The notes beneath the pieces are model-generated. The model saw only the letters and a list, made by a program, of their open reading frames with translations, made no database searches and was not told where the DNA came from. Shown here piece by piece: positions 35,246 through 45,268 of a stretch of DNA of 64,000 nt (the stretch's first letter is position 1; every line of letters starts with the position of its first letter). Made by a program: the position numbers and the translations under genes. The stretch comes from Neobacillus endophyticus (GTDB lineage Bacteria > Bacillota > Bacilli > Bacillales > Cytobacillaceae), in contig NZ_JABRWH010000002.1 of the NCBI RefSeq assembly GCF_013248975.1, positions 124,001-188,000 of the forward strand, written 5' to 3'.

Positions 35246-35280
35246 AAATCCATCCCTTTTAGAAAAGAGGATGGACTTTG
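35246..35280. terminator. Hairpin upstream of the FNT gene
   Basis: AAATCCATCC / GGATGGACTTT stem with an AAAAGAG-type loop. Confidence 0.45.
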
Positions 35281-35491
35281 CTGTAACTACCAAGCTGTTT
35301 TTGCTTGGCAATATTAATTATGTACTAAATAAGTTCAATTATACTTCAAGATATACAACTTATATTATTCTTCAAATTGGTTTGAAACACATTGTTAATA
35401 AATGACGGAAGAAATGGTGTCAATACTTAAAAGTTATGACACTATTCGTTTTAAAGAAATTAAATTATTGGTCCAATTAAAAAGAAGATTG

Positions 35492-35525
35492 TTCAGCAAA
35501 CGGGCCATTTAATGGATGAATAATT
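35492..35525. repeat. GGGC(G/C)C repeat family, one copy
   Basis: TTCAGCAAACGGGCCATTTA, then ATGGATGAATAA. The surrounding 35300-35740 holds no gene that I can see. Confidence 0.5.
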
Positions 35526-35743
35526 ACTTTAAAGAAAATTGGATATTTATGTTAGAATTAATGCGTGATTTTTGAAGGGTTGTACTTAAACTACAGGTAA
35601 CTAAAAGAACATTCCATTTCTATTAATACCTATTGATGATATTTCTGGTATGCGACAGACCCGATTATTATAATTTTGCTTGCTCCCTCCGTTACATCAT
35701 ACGCTAATCTTAAATTATACCAACGTTGATGGAGGTATAATTT

Positions 35744-35890
35744 TATGAAAAATCAAGAACTGCTTTTACAATTAGTGAATTTGGAAAGCGTACAAGTACA
35801 ACAGTAAGGACGTTAAGATTTTATGGAGAATTAGGATTACTGACAATAACAAAGCAAAATGGGTCTGGCCACAAGCTGAAGTTAAGATAA
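35744..35890 (+). pseudogene. MerR-family regulator fragment
   Basis: One frame from about 35750 reads TAFTISEFGKRTSTTVRTLR followed by FYGELGLLTITKQNGSGHKL, which is the N-terminal HTH of MerR/TipA-type regulators. The only ATG with an RBS (35744) is in another frame and stops after 20 codons, and homology ends after GHKL. Frameshifted and truncated; not functional. Confidence 0.65.
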
Positions 35891-35999
35891 GCGCGATTTG
35901 TGGGCAGTACCCCTTATTAACCCGTTAAGCAACCAAACAGTTGTTTAGTTTACAATTAAATTGTTTAAACATAGATTTAATAATGATTAGGAGGAACAA

Positions 36000-36671
36000 A
36001 TGATCAGTAAACTAAATCAAGTTATAAAATGTTTCCCTTGCCTGTCCTCTATTGAAGCTAAGGAATGGAATAGAACTGATATTTCTATAGTGCAAGTTCC
36101 AACCACTCCTGTAGCTTTTGCAAAGGGGCATCGCTTACACCATGCTATTTTTATTTTGGATGGCTGTGTACGCATTTATAGGGTTGGAGAAAATGGTAGG
36201 GAGATTACCCTCTATCGGGTTCATAGCGGTGGCGTTTGTCTAATAATGGTAGCTAGCGTATTAGGTGATTTAGAATATGAGGCTTATGCCGCAATCGAAA
36301 GTGATGTTGAAGCCTTAATCATTCCAGCCGAAACTTTTCGGAACTGGATACATACATATGATTCGTTAAGCAGATTTATATACGGATTATTTATTCGTAA
36401 AATGTCAACTGTGACTCAGCTGGTAGAAGAGATTGCTTTTAAAGGGATAGACGATCGAGTTGCAGATTATCTCATTAAACATACCTCTCAGTATTCCGAC
36501 GAAATAATCATAACCCATGAGAGGTTGTCTATCGAGTTAGGGACAGCAAGGGAAGTTGTTAGCCGAACACTAAAGCAGTTTGAGAAGGAGGGATTTCTTA
36601 CTTTACATCGTGGGAAAATCATAAACATCCAACGAAAGGATTTACAACAAAAATTCAGCCGTTTTCTGTGA
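36000..36671 (+). CDS. Crp/Fnr-family transcriptional regulator
   Basis: 223 aa, ATG behind AGGAGG. A cyclic-nucleotide-binding type beta-roll (residues ~20-125; HHAIFILDGCVRIYRVGENG, LYRVHSGGVCLIMVA), a dimer helix (FIRKMSTVTQLVEEIAF) and a C-terminal winged helix with ITHERLSIELGTAREVVSRT as recognition helix. Two cysteines in KCFPC near the N-terminus plus Cys in DGCVR and GVCL could bind a cofactor, but the Bacillus Fnr cluster arrangement is not evident. Likely controls the following AhpD-like gene and possibly the nearby low-oxygen genes. Confidence 0.9.
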   Translation: MISKLNQVIKCFPCLSSIEAKEWNRTDISIVQVPTTPVAFAKGHRLHHAIFILDGCVRIYRVGENGREITLYRVHSGGVCLIMVASVLGDLEYEAYAAIESDVEALIIPAETFRNWIHTYDSLSRFIYGLFIRKMSTVTQLVEEIAFKGIDDRVADYLIKHTSQYSDEIIITHERLSIELGTAREVVSRTLKQFEKEGFLTLHRGKIINIQRKDLQQKFSRFL

Positions 36672-36745
36672 TATAGTTACAGAAATTTTCCTCTTTTAGA
36701 TTATATGATTATGGAGACAACATTCATTAATGAAGGAGGATCTCC

Positions 36746-37111
36746 ATGGAAAATCCAAACGACCTTTACAAAGGTGACGATGTTCTTTATCGAAATTCTT
36801 ATTTAAAACGAATTAATGAGCTGATAAAAATGGCACCAGCACCCTCAAAAGCCTTCTTAGCATTTGAGAAGGAAGCGTTTGTATCTGGATTAATATCAAC
36901 AAAAACAAAGGAACTTATTGCGATTGCGGTGGCTCATACGACTGGTTGCCCCTATTGTATTGATGTTCATGTGAACAAATATAAGAAATATGGGGGAACT
37001 ATGGTTGAGGTTATGGAGGCAATTATCGTTGCATCTGCAGTAAAAGCTGGAGCAGCCTTGAGTCATGGTGTAAATGCCTTAAATGCGTATGAGAAAAACA
37101 ATATGCTATAA
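36746..37111 (+). CDS. Carboxymuconolactone decarboxylase/AhpD-like protein
   Basis: 121 aa. Helical AhpD fold with the redox motif TTGCPYCIDVHVNKYKKYGG (CxxC and His). Such proteins act as peroxidase-type or alkylhydroperoxidase reductants, not as true decarboxylases. ATG 36746 behind AAGGAGG. 74 bp downstream of the Crp/Fnr gene and probably its target. A strong terminator ends the unit. Confidence 0.88.
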   Translation: MENPNDLYKGDDVLYRNSYLKRINELIKMAPAPSKAFLAFEKEAFVSGLISTKTKELIAIAVAHTTGCPYCIDVHVNKYKKYGGTMVEVMEAIIVASAVKAGAALSHGVNALNAYEKNNML

Positions 37112-37185
37112 GGGATTCCATCCCATACCTAGATGGACATGTGGAAACCGGTTAGATTAGTTTTATAAATGATTGAATGTAAATA

Positions 37186-37230
37186 ATTAAGAAACCCAGC
37201 TAATCTTCTAAATAGCTGGGTTTCTTAATT
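37186..37230 (+). terminator. Strong terminator after the AhpD-like gene
   Basis: TTAAGAAACCCAGCTA and TAGCTGGGTTTCTTAA form a 16-bp stem, then TTT. Confidence 0.9.
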
Positions 37231-37292
37231 TGGATGAGCAAAATAGCATATAAAATAAGCCCAAATTATATCCTAAAGTGACATCCTGCTTA

Positions 37293-37351
37293 AACACTCT
37301 TCTTTTTGATTTGACATATAATTTCATTTCAAATCAAAAAAGAGTGTTCAG
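37293..37351. repeat. Long inverted repeat (about 22-bp arms)
   Basis: AACACTCTTCTTTTTGATTTG and its near-perfect complement CAAATCAAAAAAGAGTGTT enclose ~15 nt. No T-run is needed to explain it; it may be a small inverted-repeat element or a long terminator. Confidence 0.55.
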
Positions 37352-37399
37352 AAGATGACGAGTTTTTGAACATATAATAGGTTTGCTTTTTTTACTTGG

Positions 37400-37437
37400 T
37401 TCAGCAAACGGGCCATATTCTGGAATAAGGCGAGGGG
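37400..37437. repeat. GGGC(G/C)C repeat family, one copy
   Basis: TTCAGCAAACGGGCCATATT followed by CTGGAATAAGGCG. Confidence 0.5.
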
Positions 37438-37588
37438 TCAAATCAGGGGATTTTAAAAAAAATGGGAGATAGTTAAACAACCAATCAACCATACGCTTTC
37501 ATGTAAAAAGAATAAATGAATATTGATTCCAAAATCTGAACAAAATAATTTTACTTGTAAATACAATTGAAAATGAGGCTTTATTGAT

Positions 37589-38074
37589 ATGGAAATTGAG
37601 TTGAATAAACAAGCAGTTTTAACTATTCGTGGTTTGTATTTTTGCATTGTGGAACAGTGGGCATGTATTAACAAAGTACACGGTATTTCTTCAGCTCAGC
37701 AACATCTCTTATTCATTTTATCTACACATGAAAAACCACTAACAATTAGTGAGATAAGCAATTTAGGTTGTTGGCACTTATCTACAGTAAGTCGACTGTT
37801 ACAACCCTTGATAAGAGAGAATTTTGTTACTGTACAAAAATGTAAAACGAAATACAAATATGTATCAATTACTAATCATGGCTTCGAGAAGTTAAAGGAA
37901 ATTGCTAAGCAAGTTTTTCCACTGAAGGAATTTCCGTTTGATTTTTCAGATATTGAACAAGAAGAAGTTCAAATATTTATTGAAATAGGGTTGAAAATAT
38001 TAAAAAATTTTAAGGGTGAGGAATTTTTAACTTGGGTTAAAAAACCCCACTTCCAAGAGTATCAATCGTCCTAG
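37589..38074 (+). CDS. MarR-family transcriptional regulator
   Basis: 161 aa. Winged-helix core: SSAQQHLLFILSTHEKPLTI, then the recognition helix ISEISNLGCWHLSTVSRLLQ and the wing KCKTKYKYVSITNHGFEKL. The effector is unknown. ATG 37589 follows a GAGG-like site. It lies 53 bp before the DUF3231 gene, so it probably shares its transcript. Confidence 0.88.
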   Translation: MEIELNKQAVLTIRGLYFCIVEQWACINKVHGISSAQQHLLFILSTHEKPLTISEISNLGCWHLSTVSRLLQPLIRENFVTVQKCKTKYKYVSITNHGFEKLKEIAKQVFPLKEFPFDFSDIEQEEVQIFIEIGLKILKNFKGEEFLTWVKKPHFQEYQSS

Positions 38075-38126
38075 TTATTAATGATATTTCTACCGTTGTT
38101 TACAATTTATTAGGAGGAAACAAAAG

Positions 38127-39132
38127 TTGGAAACAGATAACAGTATTAGACTTACATCTGGTGAAATTGCGAGTTTATGGACGACATACATGAGTGATAG
38201 CATGGCAATATGCGTGATTAAACATGCTTTAGATAAGGTAGAAGATACAGAAATTCGTGCTGTTTTGGAATTAGCTTTAAATTTATCCCAAAGCCATGTG
38301 GATAAAATTAAACAAATTTTTATTGATGAAGGCTTCCCTGTTCCACACGGTTTTACAGATGAAGATGTAGACCTTAAGGCACCTCGTTTGTTTTCAGATT
38401 CTTTTTGGTTAATGTACATCAACAAAATGTCTATTAACGGTTTGACTGCTTATGCTATGGCATTGACTACTGCAACACGCGCTGACATTCGTGATTTTTA
38501 TACTCATGTTAATGATTCAACTATGGAACTTTATAACAAGTCACTTAATGTTAAACTATCCAAAGGACTCTTTGTAAGACCACCTTACATTTCTACACCA
38601 GAAAAAATTGATTTTGTAAAGAAGCAAAGTTTTTTGACAGGGTGGTTTGGAGAACGTAGACCAATCAATGCTGTGGAAATTAGTCATATTGACTTTAACA
38701 TAAAAAAAAAGTATGTTAAAGGAAGCAATTATGCTTGGATTTGCTCAAGTAAGCCAGTCAAAGGAAGTAAGGAATTTTATATCACGAGCAAGAGACCTTT
38801 CTTCAAAACACATTGAGATTTTCCGTACAATATTAACTGATAACAATCTACCGTCTCCTTCATCTTGGGAATCAGAGGTAACAAATTCCACCATTGCACC
38901 CTTTTCGGATAAGTTAATGTTGTTTCATACGCAATTATTGGTGAATTATGCCATAGGTTATTATGGCGCTAGTTTGGCTGGGTCTTATCGGAGAGATTTA
39001 GCAGCTAAAGTAACACAAGTAATCGGAGAAGACTTGTTACTTGTTGAAGATGGAGTAAATCTCATGATTGATCATGGATGGCTAGAACAAGTACCACAAG
39101 CAGATGATAGGGAAGAGTTAGTAAAGAAATAG
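38127..39132 (+). pseudogene. DUF3231 gene with one-base frameshift in an A9 run
   Basis: TTG 38127 has an AGGAGG site. The first part (LTSGEIASLWTTYMSDSM ... IDFVKKQSFLTGWFGERRPI) and the second part in the +1 frame (MLKEAIMLGFAQVSQSKEVR ... MIDHGWLEQVPQADD) align end to end with the intact paralogue at 12188. The junction is the A9 run at 38702-38710, and eight A would restore a ~335-aa protein. It may be a pseudogene, transcription slippage, or a sequencing error; two further genes have the same +1 A defect. Confidence 0.8.
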
Positions 39133-39632
39133 AGTTACAAAACTGTTCAACATTTTTGTAAGAAACTAGCTCTTAATTAAGTAAAATGGGTATTTAAGTT
39201 AGTGATAGGGTTGCGAGCAGCAATCCTATTTTGGTGCCAGCTGATAAGAAAAGCTGAAGACGGTTAATTAAATATAATGGATAATTATTCTTGCTTTGTA
39301 TAGGAATAAAATTATTAAAATTGTCACGGTGAAATTAGTTTGTTTTGCAAAGGAACTAAGATCACAACATTATTTTGGATTGATATAAGTGGCTTGGTTA
39401 TAACAACGATGCGAGGGCAGTTGTTTTGTGGAAGTAAGCTTATAAATAATTGTACCGATATGAACAAAACGGTCAATATCTCCTAAGCAATTTCAATTTT
39501 GGTTTGGTAACTAAAAGAAAACACGCTTTTTTCAGCTTCTTTTTTTAGATTGGGTTCAGCACTCTTGATCTAGTTTAAAAACGGTTCGAAATATAATGAA
39601 ATATTCCACCTAGAAGGGTTTGGTTAGTTGGG

Positions 39633-41880
39633 ATGTGGAGGAATTGGGAAATAACACAGAAAGTTGCTTTACGCATCGTTCTTATCTATATTTTCAGTAG
39701 TATTACATGGATCATTTTTTCTGATTACTTGATGAATTATTACCTTTACATTAAATCAGCTTGGATCGAAATCTTCAAAGGATGTATGTTTATTTTGATT
39801 ACAGGCTTAATTTTTTACAACTTAATTAAAAAGGGGATAAAAGTGACGGTAGAATCTGAAACCAAATTTCGTACTATCGTTGAAAACGTATCGGATTTAA
39901 TTGCTGTTATTGATCATAATGGTAACTTCGAATATTTATCTCCTTCTCATCAGAATATTTTTGGATATTCTGAAGATGAATTAGTGGGGAAATCTGTTTT
40001 TGATTTTTTAAAAGTAGAAGAGACCACTAAAATAAAACGAAGGTTACAGGACATAAAGACTCAAAAATATAGAGTTCCTGTTGAGTATAATATAAAACAT
40101 AAAGATGGTCATTTTGTATTAGTCGAAGGAAGAGGAGTACCTATCATTGGAGAATATGGTGAAGTCAAAAAAAATCATCTTATTTTCACGTGATATTACG
40201 GAAAGGAAAAAAGCTGAGAGACAGCTTATGGAAAGTGAAGAACGTTATCGGAAACTTGTAGAGTATTCACCTGAAACCATCCTCATTCATATAGATGGGA
40301 AAATTGTTTATGTCAATAAAGCAGGTCTATTGTTGGTTTATGCAAATAATAAAAATCAAATATTAGGTAGAAATGTATTTGATTTTATTTCTCCTGAATA
40401 CCATGAGCATACAAAAAAACAAATGAAAAAAGTGAAAGAGAATGGACTATCTGAAATTAGTGAGTATCAGATTATTCGGTTAGATGGAGCGCATCTTTTT
40501 GTAGAATTATTGACATTTCAAACTATATATCAAGGTCAAAGTGCAATGCAGGCTATTTTAAGAGACATTACAGAACGTAAAAAAGCACAGGAACAGGTCC
40601 AATATTTGGCTTATTTTGATCCATTAACCGGTATTCCTAACCGTAATCATTTGCATAAATATCTTGGTGAAGTTTTAGAAAGTAACAAGGTTGATAAAAA
40701 AATAGTTGCAGTTTTATTTTTAGATTTAGATCGATTTAAATTGATAAACGATACGTTTGGTCATAGTTTTGGTGATCTATTATTGAAAGAAGCAACCATA
40801 AGGATTAGTAGAGTTTTGGAGAAAGATGGTATACTTTTCCGTTATGGAGGAGATGAGTATGTTATTGTTGTGGAAGGAGTTGAACCTAGAGAAGTATCTC
40901 AACTTGCAGAAAAACTTATAGAAACATTCTCATCACCTTTTTACATTCAAGAACGTCAAATGTTTATTTCAACTAGCATTGGAATTAGTCTATTTCCAAA
41001 AGATGGAGAAACAGTGGAAGCTCTCATACAAAATTCAGATGCAGCGATGTACTCTGCTAAAGAGAATGGTAAAAATAATTTTCGATTTCATTCTAGTTAT
41101 TTAAATACAAATAATAATCGAAAAATGGAAATTGAATTAGGCATTAGAAAAGCACTAGAACAAAATGAATTTACATTGTACTATCAACCTTTAGTTGATC
41201 TTGATACTAAGAAGATCGTTGGATTAGAAGCTCTAATTCGTTGGATTCATCCTGAATATGGCTTTATTTCTCCAGCGGAATTTATTCCTGTTGCAGAGGA
41301 ATGCGGGCTAATTGTATTAATTGGAAATTGGGTTCTAAAAACGGCATGTGAGCAGTTTAAACGTTGGTTAGATTCAGGATTTCCTTTAAAAAGGATTGCA
41401 GTGAATGTTTCAGCTATACAATTTTGTGACCAAAATTTTGTGAATACTGTAAATCAAGTTTTACATGATACAAAGCTTGAAGCCTGTTTCTTGGAATTAG
41501 AAATTACTGAAAGTGCCACACAGCAAGTAGAAGAGGCGACTAAAATTATGAAGGTATTAAAAGAAATTGGTGTTCAACTTTCCATTGATGATTTTGGTAC
41601 AGGTTATTCTTCATTAAATTATTTGAGACAATTTCCTATTAATACCTTAAAAATTGATAAGTCTTTTGTGGATGAAATTAATAATAATTATAATGGTGAA
41701 GTAATCGTTAAAACCATTATTGAACTAGGAATTAGTTTGGGATTTATGGTAATTGCTGAAGGTATTGAAAATGAACAACAATTATCATTTTTAAAAGAAA
41801 ACAACTGTCAAATAGGACAAGGTTATTTATTTAGTAAACCTTTGCCAACTCATGAATTAGAGGATCTTTTAAAGAAATAA
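39633..41880 (+). pseudogene. Membrane PAS-PAS-GGDEF-EAL c-di-GMP protein, frameshifted in an A8 run
   Basis: First part (39633-40193): two transmembrane helices and a PAS domain (FRTIVENVSDLIAVIDHNG). Second part (from ~40176, +1 frame): SRDITERKKAERQLMESEER, a second PAS, GGDEF with RYGGDEYVIV and LDLDRFKLINDTFGHSFGD, then EAL with GLEALIRWIHPEYGF, ELEITESA, DDFGTGYSSLNYL and AEGIENEQQ. Both catalytic domains look intact, so it could make or break c-di-GMP. The parts join at A8 (40167-40174), and seven A would restore a ~748-aa protein. The second part may still be made alone from an internal start. Confidence 0.85.
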
Positions 41881-42239
41881 ATATTTATTTCTTTAGGAAT
41901 ATTTTAACAAACGGGTTTTGGATTAATGATCTATTGTGATTCTTACTGTGTAAATAAAAGTTTAGGTAAGGATAAAGAACTTCGTGAGGATAACGTAATA
42001 AAAAATAGCAGAAGCATTGTTAAGTCAAAAATTTTATTTCACGACTTTATTTAAAGAACAATTATTCATTTAGAACTATTTTTCTTATGCAATAAAAAGG
42101 CGCCTTTCTTGGACAGGAGGGCTTCTTCCTTTATTGGGTCATTTAATGATTAGCTTTATTATGGTGAAATTTTCTGTAAACAGCTAAATAGGATCTTTTA
42201 ACTTTTTAGAATGAAATCGAAAGAGGAGGTTGGCACGAT

Positions 42240-42884
42240 ATGTCGCAATCCATTATTCCTAGAGCTGCTGTGCGTGGGAGAGCTTCTGGAGTTATCTTCT
42301 TGGCATTTTTCGGTACTCTGTGGGCCGGAATTGGAATTAGAGGACTACATGGCTGGAGATTTCTCTGGCATTCGATCTTATCCCTTTTGATTGGTGTGGT
42401 AGTGCTTATTGGGGGAGTCGAATTGATAATTAAATCAAAAAGGTTATCAAACGAGATGGGGGAAGGGGATTCCAATCGTTGGAAACGAAAGAATATGTGG
42501 TTCGGTATTAATTTTGGCCTAGAAGGCTTGTTGATTGGTGTCGCCTCTGCAATTTGTAGGTCTACTAATCACTTGGATTTGTTTGTCCCTATCATAGCTC
42601 TTATTGTCGGTGTTCATTTCTATCCCTTAGCACACCTTTTTCAAGTCAAGATTTATTATTTTTCTGGTTCACTCCTTTGTTTGCTTTCGGCAATCACACT
42701 GTTCACTTTACCTGTAAGAGTTACCTGGGAGAATAATCAAATTATGGTATGGTGGATAACTGTCGGCTTTGGCTCAGCCTTGATATTGTGGGGAACCTGT
42801 GTGACAGTTTGGCAAGTAGGCAATAAATTGCTGAACAGTGCTGGGAATAGAGCCAAAGAAGCTGAGGAATCTTTCAGGTTTTAA
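42240..42884 (+). CDS. Hypothetical six-helix membrane protein
   Basis: 214 aa, ATG behind GAGGAGG (10-nt spacing). Six hydrophobic segments: GVIFLAFFGTLWAGIGI, FLWHSILSLLIGVVVLIGG, GINFGLEGLLIGVASAI, LFVPIIALIVGVHFYPLAHL, FSGSLLCLLSAITLF and WWITVGFGSALILWG. Short basic loops. I do not recognise the family with confidence; DUF7010-like proteins are similar in size. Not in an operon. The 358 bp upstream (41881-42239) show no gene. Confidence 0.6.
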   Translation: MSQSIIPRAAVRGRASGVIFLAFFGTLWAGIGIRGLHGWRFLWHSILSLLIGVVVLIGGVELIIKSKRLSNEMGEGDSNRWKRKNMWFGINFGLEGLLIGVASAICRSTNHLDLFVPIIALIVGVHFYPLAHLFQVKIYYFSGSLLCLLSAITLFTLPVRVTWENNQIMVWWITVGFGSALILWGTCVTVWQVGNKLLNSAGNRAKEAEESFRF

Positions 42885-42916
42885 TATAGAAAAAACTGTT
42901 CTTTTTTATTCAACGG

Positions 42917-42958
42917 GTGCAATTCTAGAGTAGAAATTGCACTCTTTCTTTTTGTATA
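42917..42958 (+). terminator. Terminator with GGGTGC repeat-family core
   Basis: GTGCAATT-CTAGAGTAG-AAATTGCAC then TTTCTTTTTG; preceded by TTCAACGG of the repeat family. Confidence 0.7.
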
Positions 42959-42983
42959 TGGGATAGCTTCAGGATTTTGACAA

Positions 42984-43151
42984 TTTACAACGCTAAGATA
43001 GAAACCCTTGTATCAATAGGGTTTAATCTATTGGGACTTAACTGATTTTGCATCAAATAAAGATTGCTAGTGTCTCATATGCCTTGTCTCAAAAGTCTTA
43101 TCGTTGTTAAATACTTCAATTTTAGTGCTACTAACAGCTTAACGTTGTAAA
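42984..43151. repeat. 168-bp segment with 14-bp terminal inverted repeats
   Basis: TTTACAACGCTAAG at 42984-42997 and CTTAACGTTGTAAA at 43138-43151 are inverted (13 of 14 match). The interior has no gene. The right end is also part of dispersed repeat copy B, so this may be a small MITE-like unit. Confidence 0.45.
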
Positions 43152-43233
43152 TCTGCATTTTCGGGACGCTACCCCATGCCCATCAAGCTAAGTGCAACTC
43201 GTACCCCCAAACCGACAAAATCACCCAAAAATC

Positions 43234-43497
43234 CTAAATATCAAGTTCTATGCTCTTTTTTGCACAGCAAAATCGATATTTTTTTCCACTATGACAAGGG
43301 CACGGGTCATAAGGGCTAGCAGTTTTCATCCGTTCTTTCATCGCTCTTTTAAGATCTGTAAGGTCTTCCGTTGCCTCTAGTCCGATAATATATTTCCAGT
43401 CATACTGCTCACAAATTTTAGCAACTTTCTCTGCTTTTTCTGAGGATTTCACTTTTACAATGATCGGACGTTGTACAGAACCTAATGGTAACATCAT
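43234..43497 (-). CDS. SEC-C (SWIM-type zinc motif) protein, PBPRA1643-like
   Basis: 87 aa. The C-terminal zinc motif PCPCHSGKKYRFCCAKKS (CxC-x8-CC) is the SEC-C domain also found at the end of SecA. The N-terminal part (RPIIVKVKSSEKAEKVAKIC, YIIGLEATEDL) matches the small PBPRA1643-type family. Function not established. ATG 43497. It lies between the IS231-like left end and the transposase, so it appears to be cargo of the element. Confidence 0.85.
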   Translation of the reverse strand: MMLPLGSVQRPIIVKVKSSEKAEKVAKICEQYDWKYIIGLEATEDLTDLKRAMKERMKTASPYDPCPCHSGKKYRFCCAKKSIELDI

Positions 43498-43623
43498 GGG
43501 TCACTCCATTTATATATTTTGATGTCGATATGTACGTTAATCTACTATTATTTTATAGGATAAATTCCAAAAATACGTTATTCTTTCTATAAATCTTCCA
43601 TTTTATAGAAAGGATGGTTTGTT

Positions 43624-45063
43624 ATGGAGCAAGTTTCCCTTTCCCTTCGGGAAGAATTGGACTTAATCGGTAAAGAATTGCATCAGCATTTTTCTCCTAC
43701 TCAACTCGAAGTATTAGCCAGACAAACTGGGTTCGTACAGCGCAAAAGTAAGCTGACAGCACAAGATTTCGTTGCGGTATGTACCTTTTTAGACCATGAC
43801 CTCTCTACTCAATCCCTGACATCTTTATGTAGTCAACTTGATGCAGCAAGAAACGTTTCGATGAGTGCCGAAGGACTCAACCAACGGTTTCATGAGTCAG
43901 GAGTCGCTTTTCTCCGAACCCTGTTTTCTACTCTTCTCCGTGAAAAATTAGCTTCTTCCTTGCCCATACCTTGGGATCTCGATACTTATTTCCACCGGAT
44001 TCGGATTTTGGATGCCACTGTTTTTCAACTTCCGGATATTTATGCTAGTCGTTATCCAGGTTCAGGAGGTAGTGCGCATACAGCTGGAATAAAAATTCAA
44101 TTAGAATATGATCTTAAAACCGGCGAATTTCTACATGTAGACGTAGGAAGTGGTAGCACAAGTGATGGTTTATATGGTGCCAAACTGGCGAAAACGGTAG
44201 AGAAACAAGACCTTTGTATTCGAGATTTAGGTTACTTCTGTTTAGAGGATTTTGAACAAATCGAGAAACGTGAAGCTTATTATATTTCACGTTTAAAAAT
44301 AAACGTTCGTATATTCCAAAAGAATGATGAGGTAGAACGGTTTAAAAACGGAAAAGTGAGAAAAGACTCCGTCTATACGGAAATCGATTTAGAAGCTATC
44401 ATGAACCAACTAACACCAGGAGAAGTATTGGAAATCCATGAAGTTTATCTCGGACGTGAAAAAAAGTTAGTACCACGCCTACTGATCTATAAATTAACGC
44501 AGGAGCAAACACAAGAACGGTTGGCGATTCGTGCTAAAAATGAAAAGAAAAAAGGAATTACCTATAAAGAACGAACCAAACGATTGAGTGGTATCAATGT
44601 CTATATAACAAATATCCCTAAGGAATATGTGGACAAAGAGTATATTTATTCCTTATATTCATTACGTTGGCAGGTTGAGATCCTTTTTAAAACATGGAAG
44701 TCTTTTTTTCATATCGATTGGATCAAACCCGTGAAAATCGAAAGATTTGAGTGTCATTTATATGGAAAGTTGATTGCGTTACTCCTCACTTCCTCCCTAA
44801 TGTTTCAGATGCGTGAAATTCTTCTTCGCAAAAAGAAAAGGGAAGTAAGTGAGTTAAAATCGATAGCTATCCTGAAAACTTATTTAGGCTCCCTTCATGA
44901 TGCATTAAACGGGCATATAGATGACATTGTCCATGTCCTCCAGCAAATCTTACAGATGATTGAGAAAAATGGTCGGAAATCTCATCGGTATAAGAAGAAA
45001 ACGGTATTTGATATCCTGGGTGTAGCATATGAATGTGATCAGAAATCTCGTACTGCAGCATAG
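43624..45063 (+). CDS. IS4-family (IS231 group) transposase
   Basis: 479 aa, full length. DDE residues: Asp in RILDATVFQLPDIYA (~136), Asp in CIRDLGYFCLEDFEQIEKRE (~199), and the YREK-like C1 signature with Glu in LYSLRWQVEILFKTWKSFFH (~353). It moves the element by a cut-and-paste mechanism. ATG follows an AGAAAGGA site. The gene is intact, so the element may be active. Confidence 0.93.
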   Translation: MEQVSLSLREELDLIGKELHQHFSPTQLEVLARQTGFVQRKSKLTAQDFVAVCTFLDHDLSTQSLTSLCSQLDAARNVSMSAEGLNQRFHESGVAFLRTLFSTLLREKLASSLPIPWDLDTYFHRIRILDATVFQLPDIYASRYPGSGGSAHTAGIKIQLEYDLKTGEFLHVDVGSGSTSDGLYGAKLAKTVEKQDLCIRDLGYFCLEDFEQIEKREAYYISRLKINVRIFQKNDEVERFKNGKVRKDSVYTEIDLEAIMNQLTPGEVLEIHEVYLGREKKLVPRLLIYKLTQEQTQERLAIRAKNEKKKGITYKERTKRLSGINVYITNIPKEYVDKEYIYSLYSLRWQVEILFKTWKSFFHIDWIKPVKIERFECHLYGKLIALLLTSSLMFQMREILLRKKKREVSELKSIAILKTYLGSLHDALNGHIDDIVHVLQQILQMIEKNGRKSHRYKKKTVFDILGVAYECDQKSRTAA

Positions 45064-45268
45064 AATAATAAAATCTTAAAAAAATTAAAGCCTGCGAAGG
45101 CTTATTTGAATATGCTCAATAATCAGGTTAAAACCGGAAGTTTAGGGCGAAAAAACTTCAATTTTTTACATTTATTTTGTATGTACTGTTAGCTTGATGG
45201 GCATGTGGTGGGACCCCTATAATGTCAAATAGAGATTCTTCCTTTTCTTTAAAAAAGGTGGTGAAAAA

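Larger units (their letters stand above)
43175..45205. mobile_element. IS231-like IS4-family element carrying a SEC-C gene
   Basis: CATGCCCATCAAGCTAA (43175-43191) is a perfect 17-bp inverted copy of TTAGCTTGATGGGCATG (45189-45205). The ends resemble those of IS231. They enclose the transposase (43624-45063) and, on the opposite strand, a SEC-C gene (43234-43497), giving a 2,031-bp unit longer than the ~1.65 kb of plain IS231. IS231 cassettes with passenger genes are known (MIC, tIS). No clear target duplication is visible. Confidence 0.65.
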
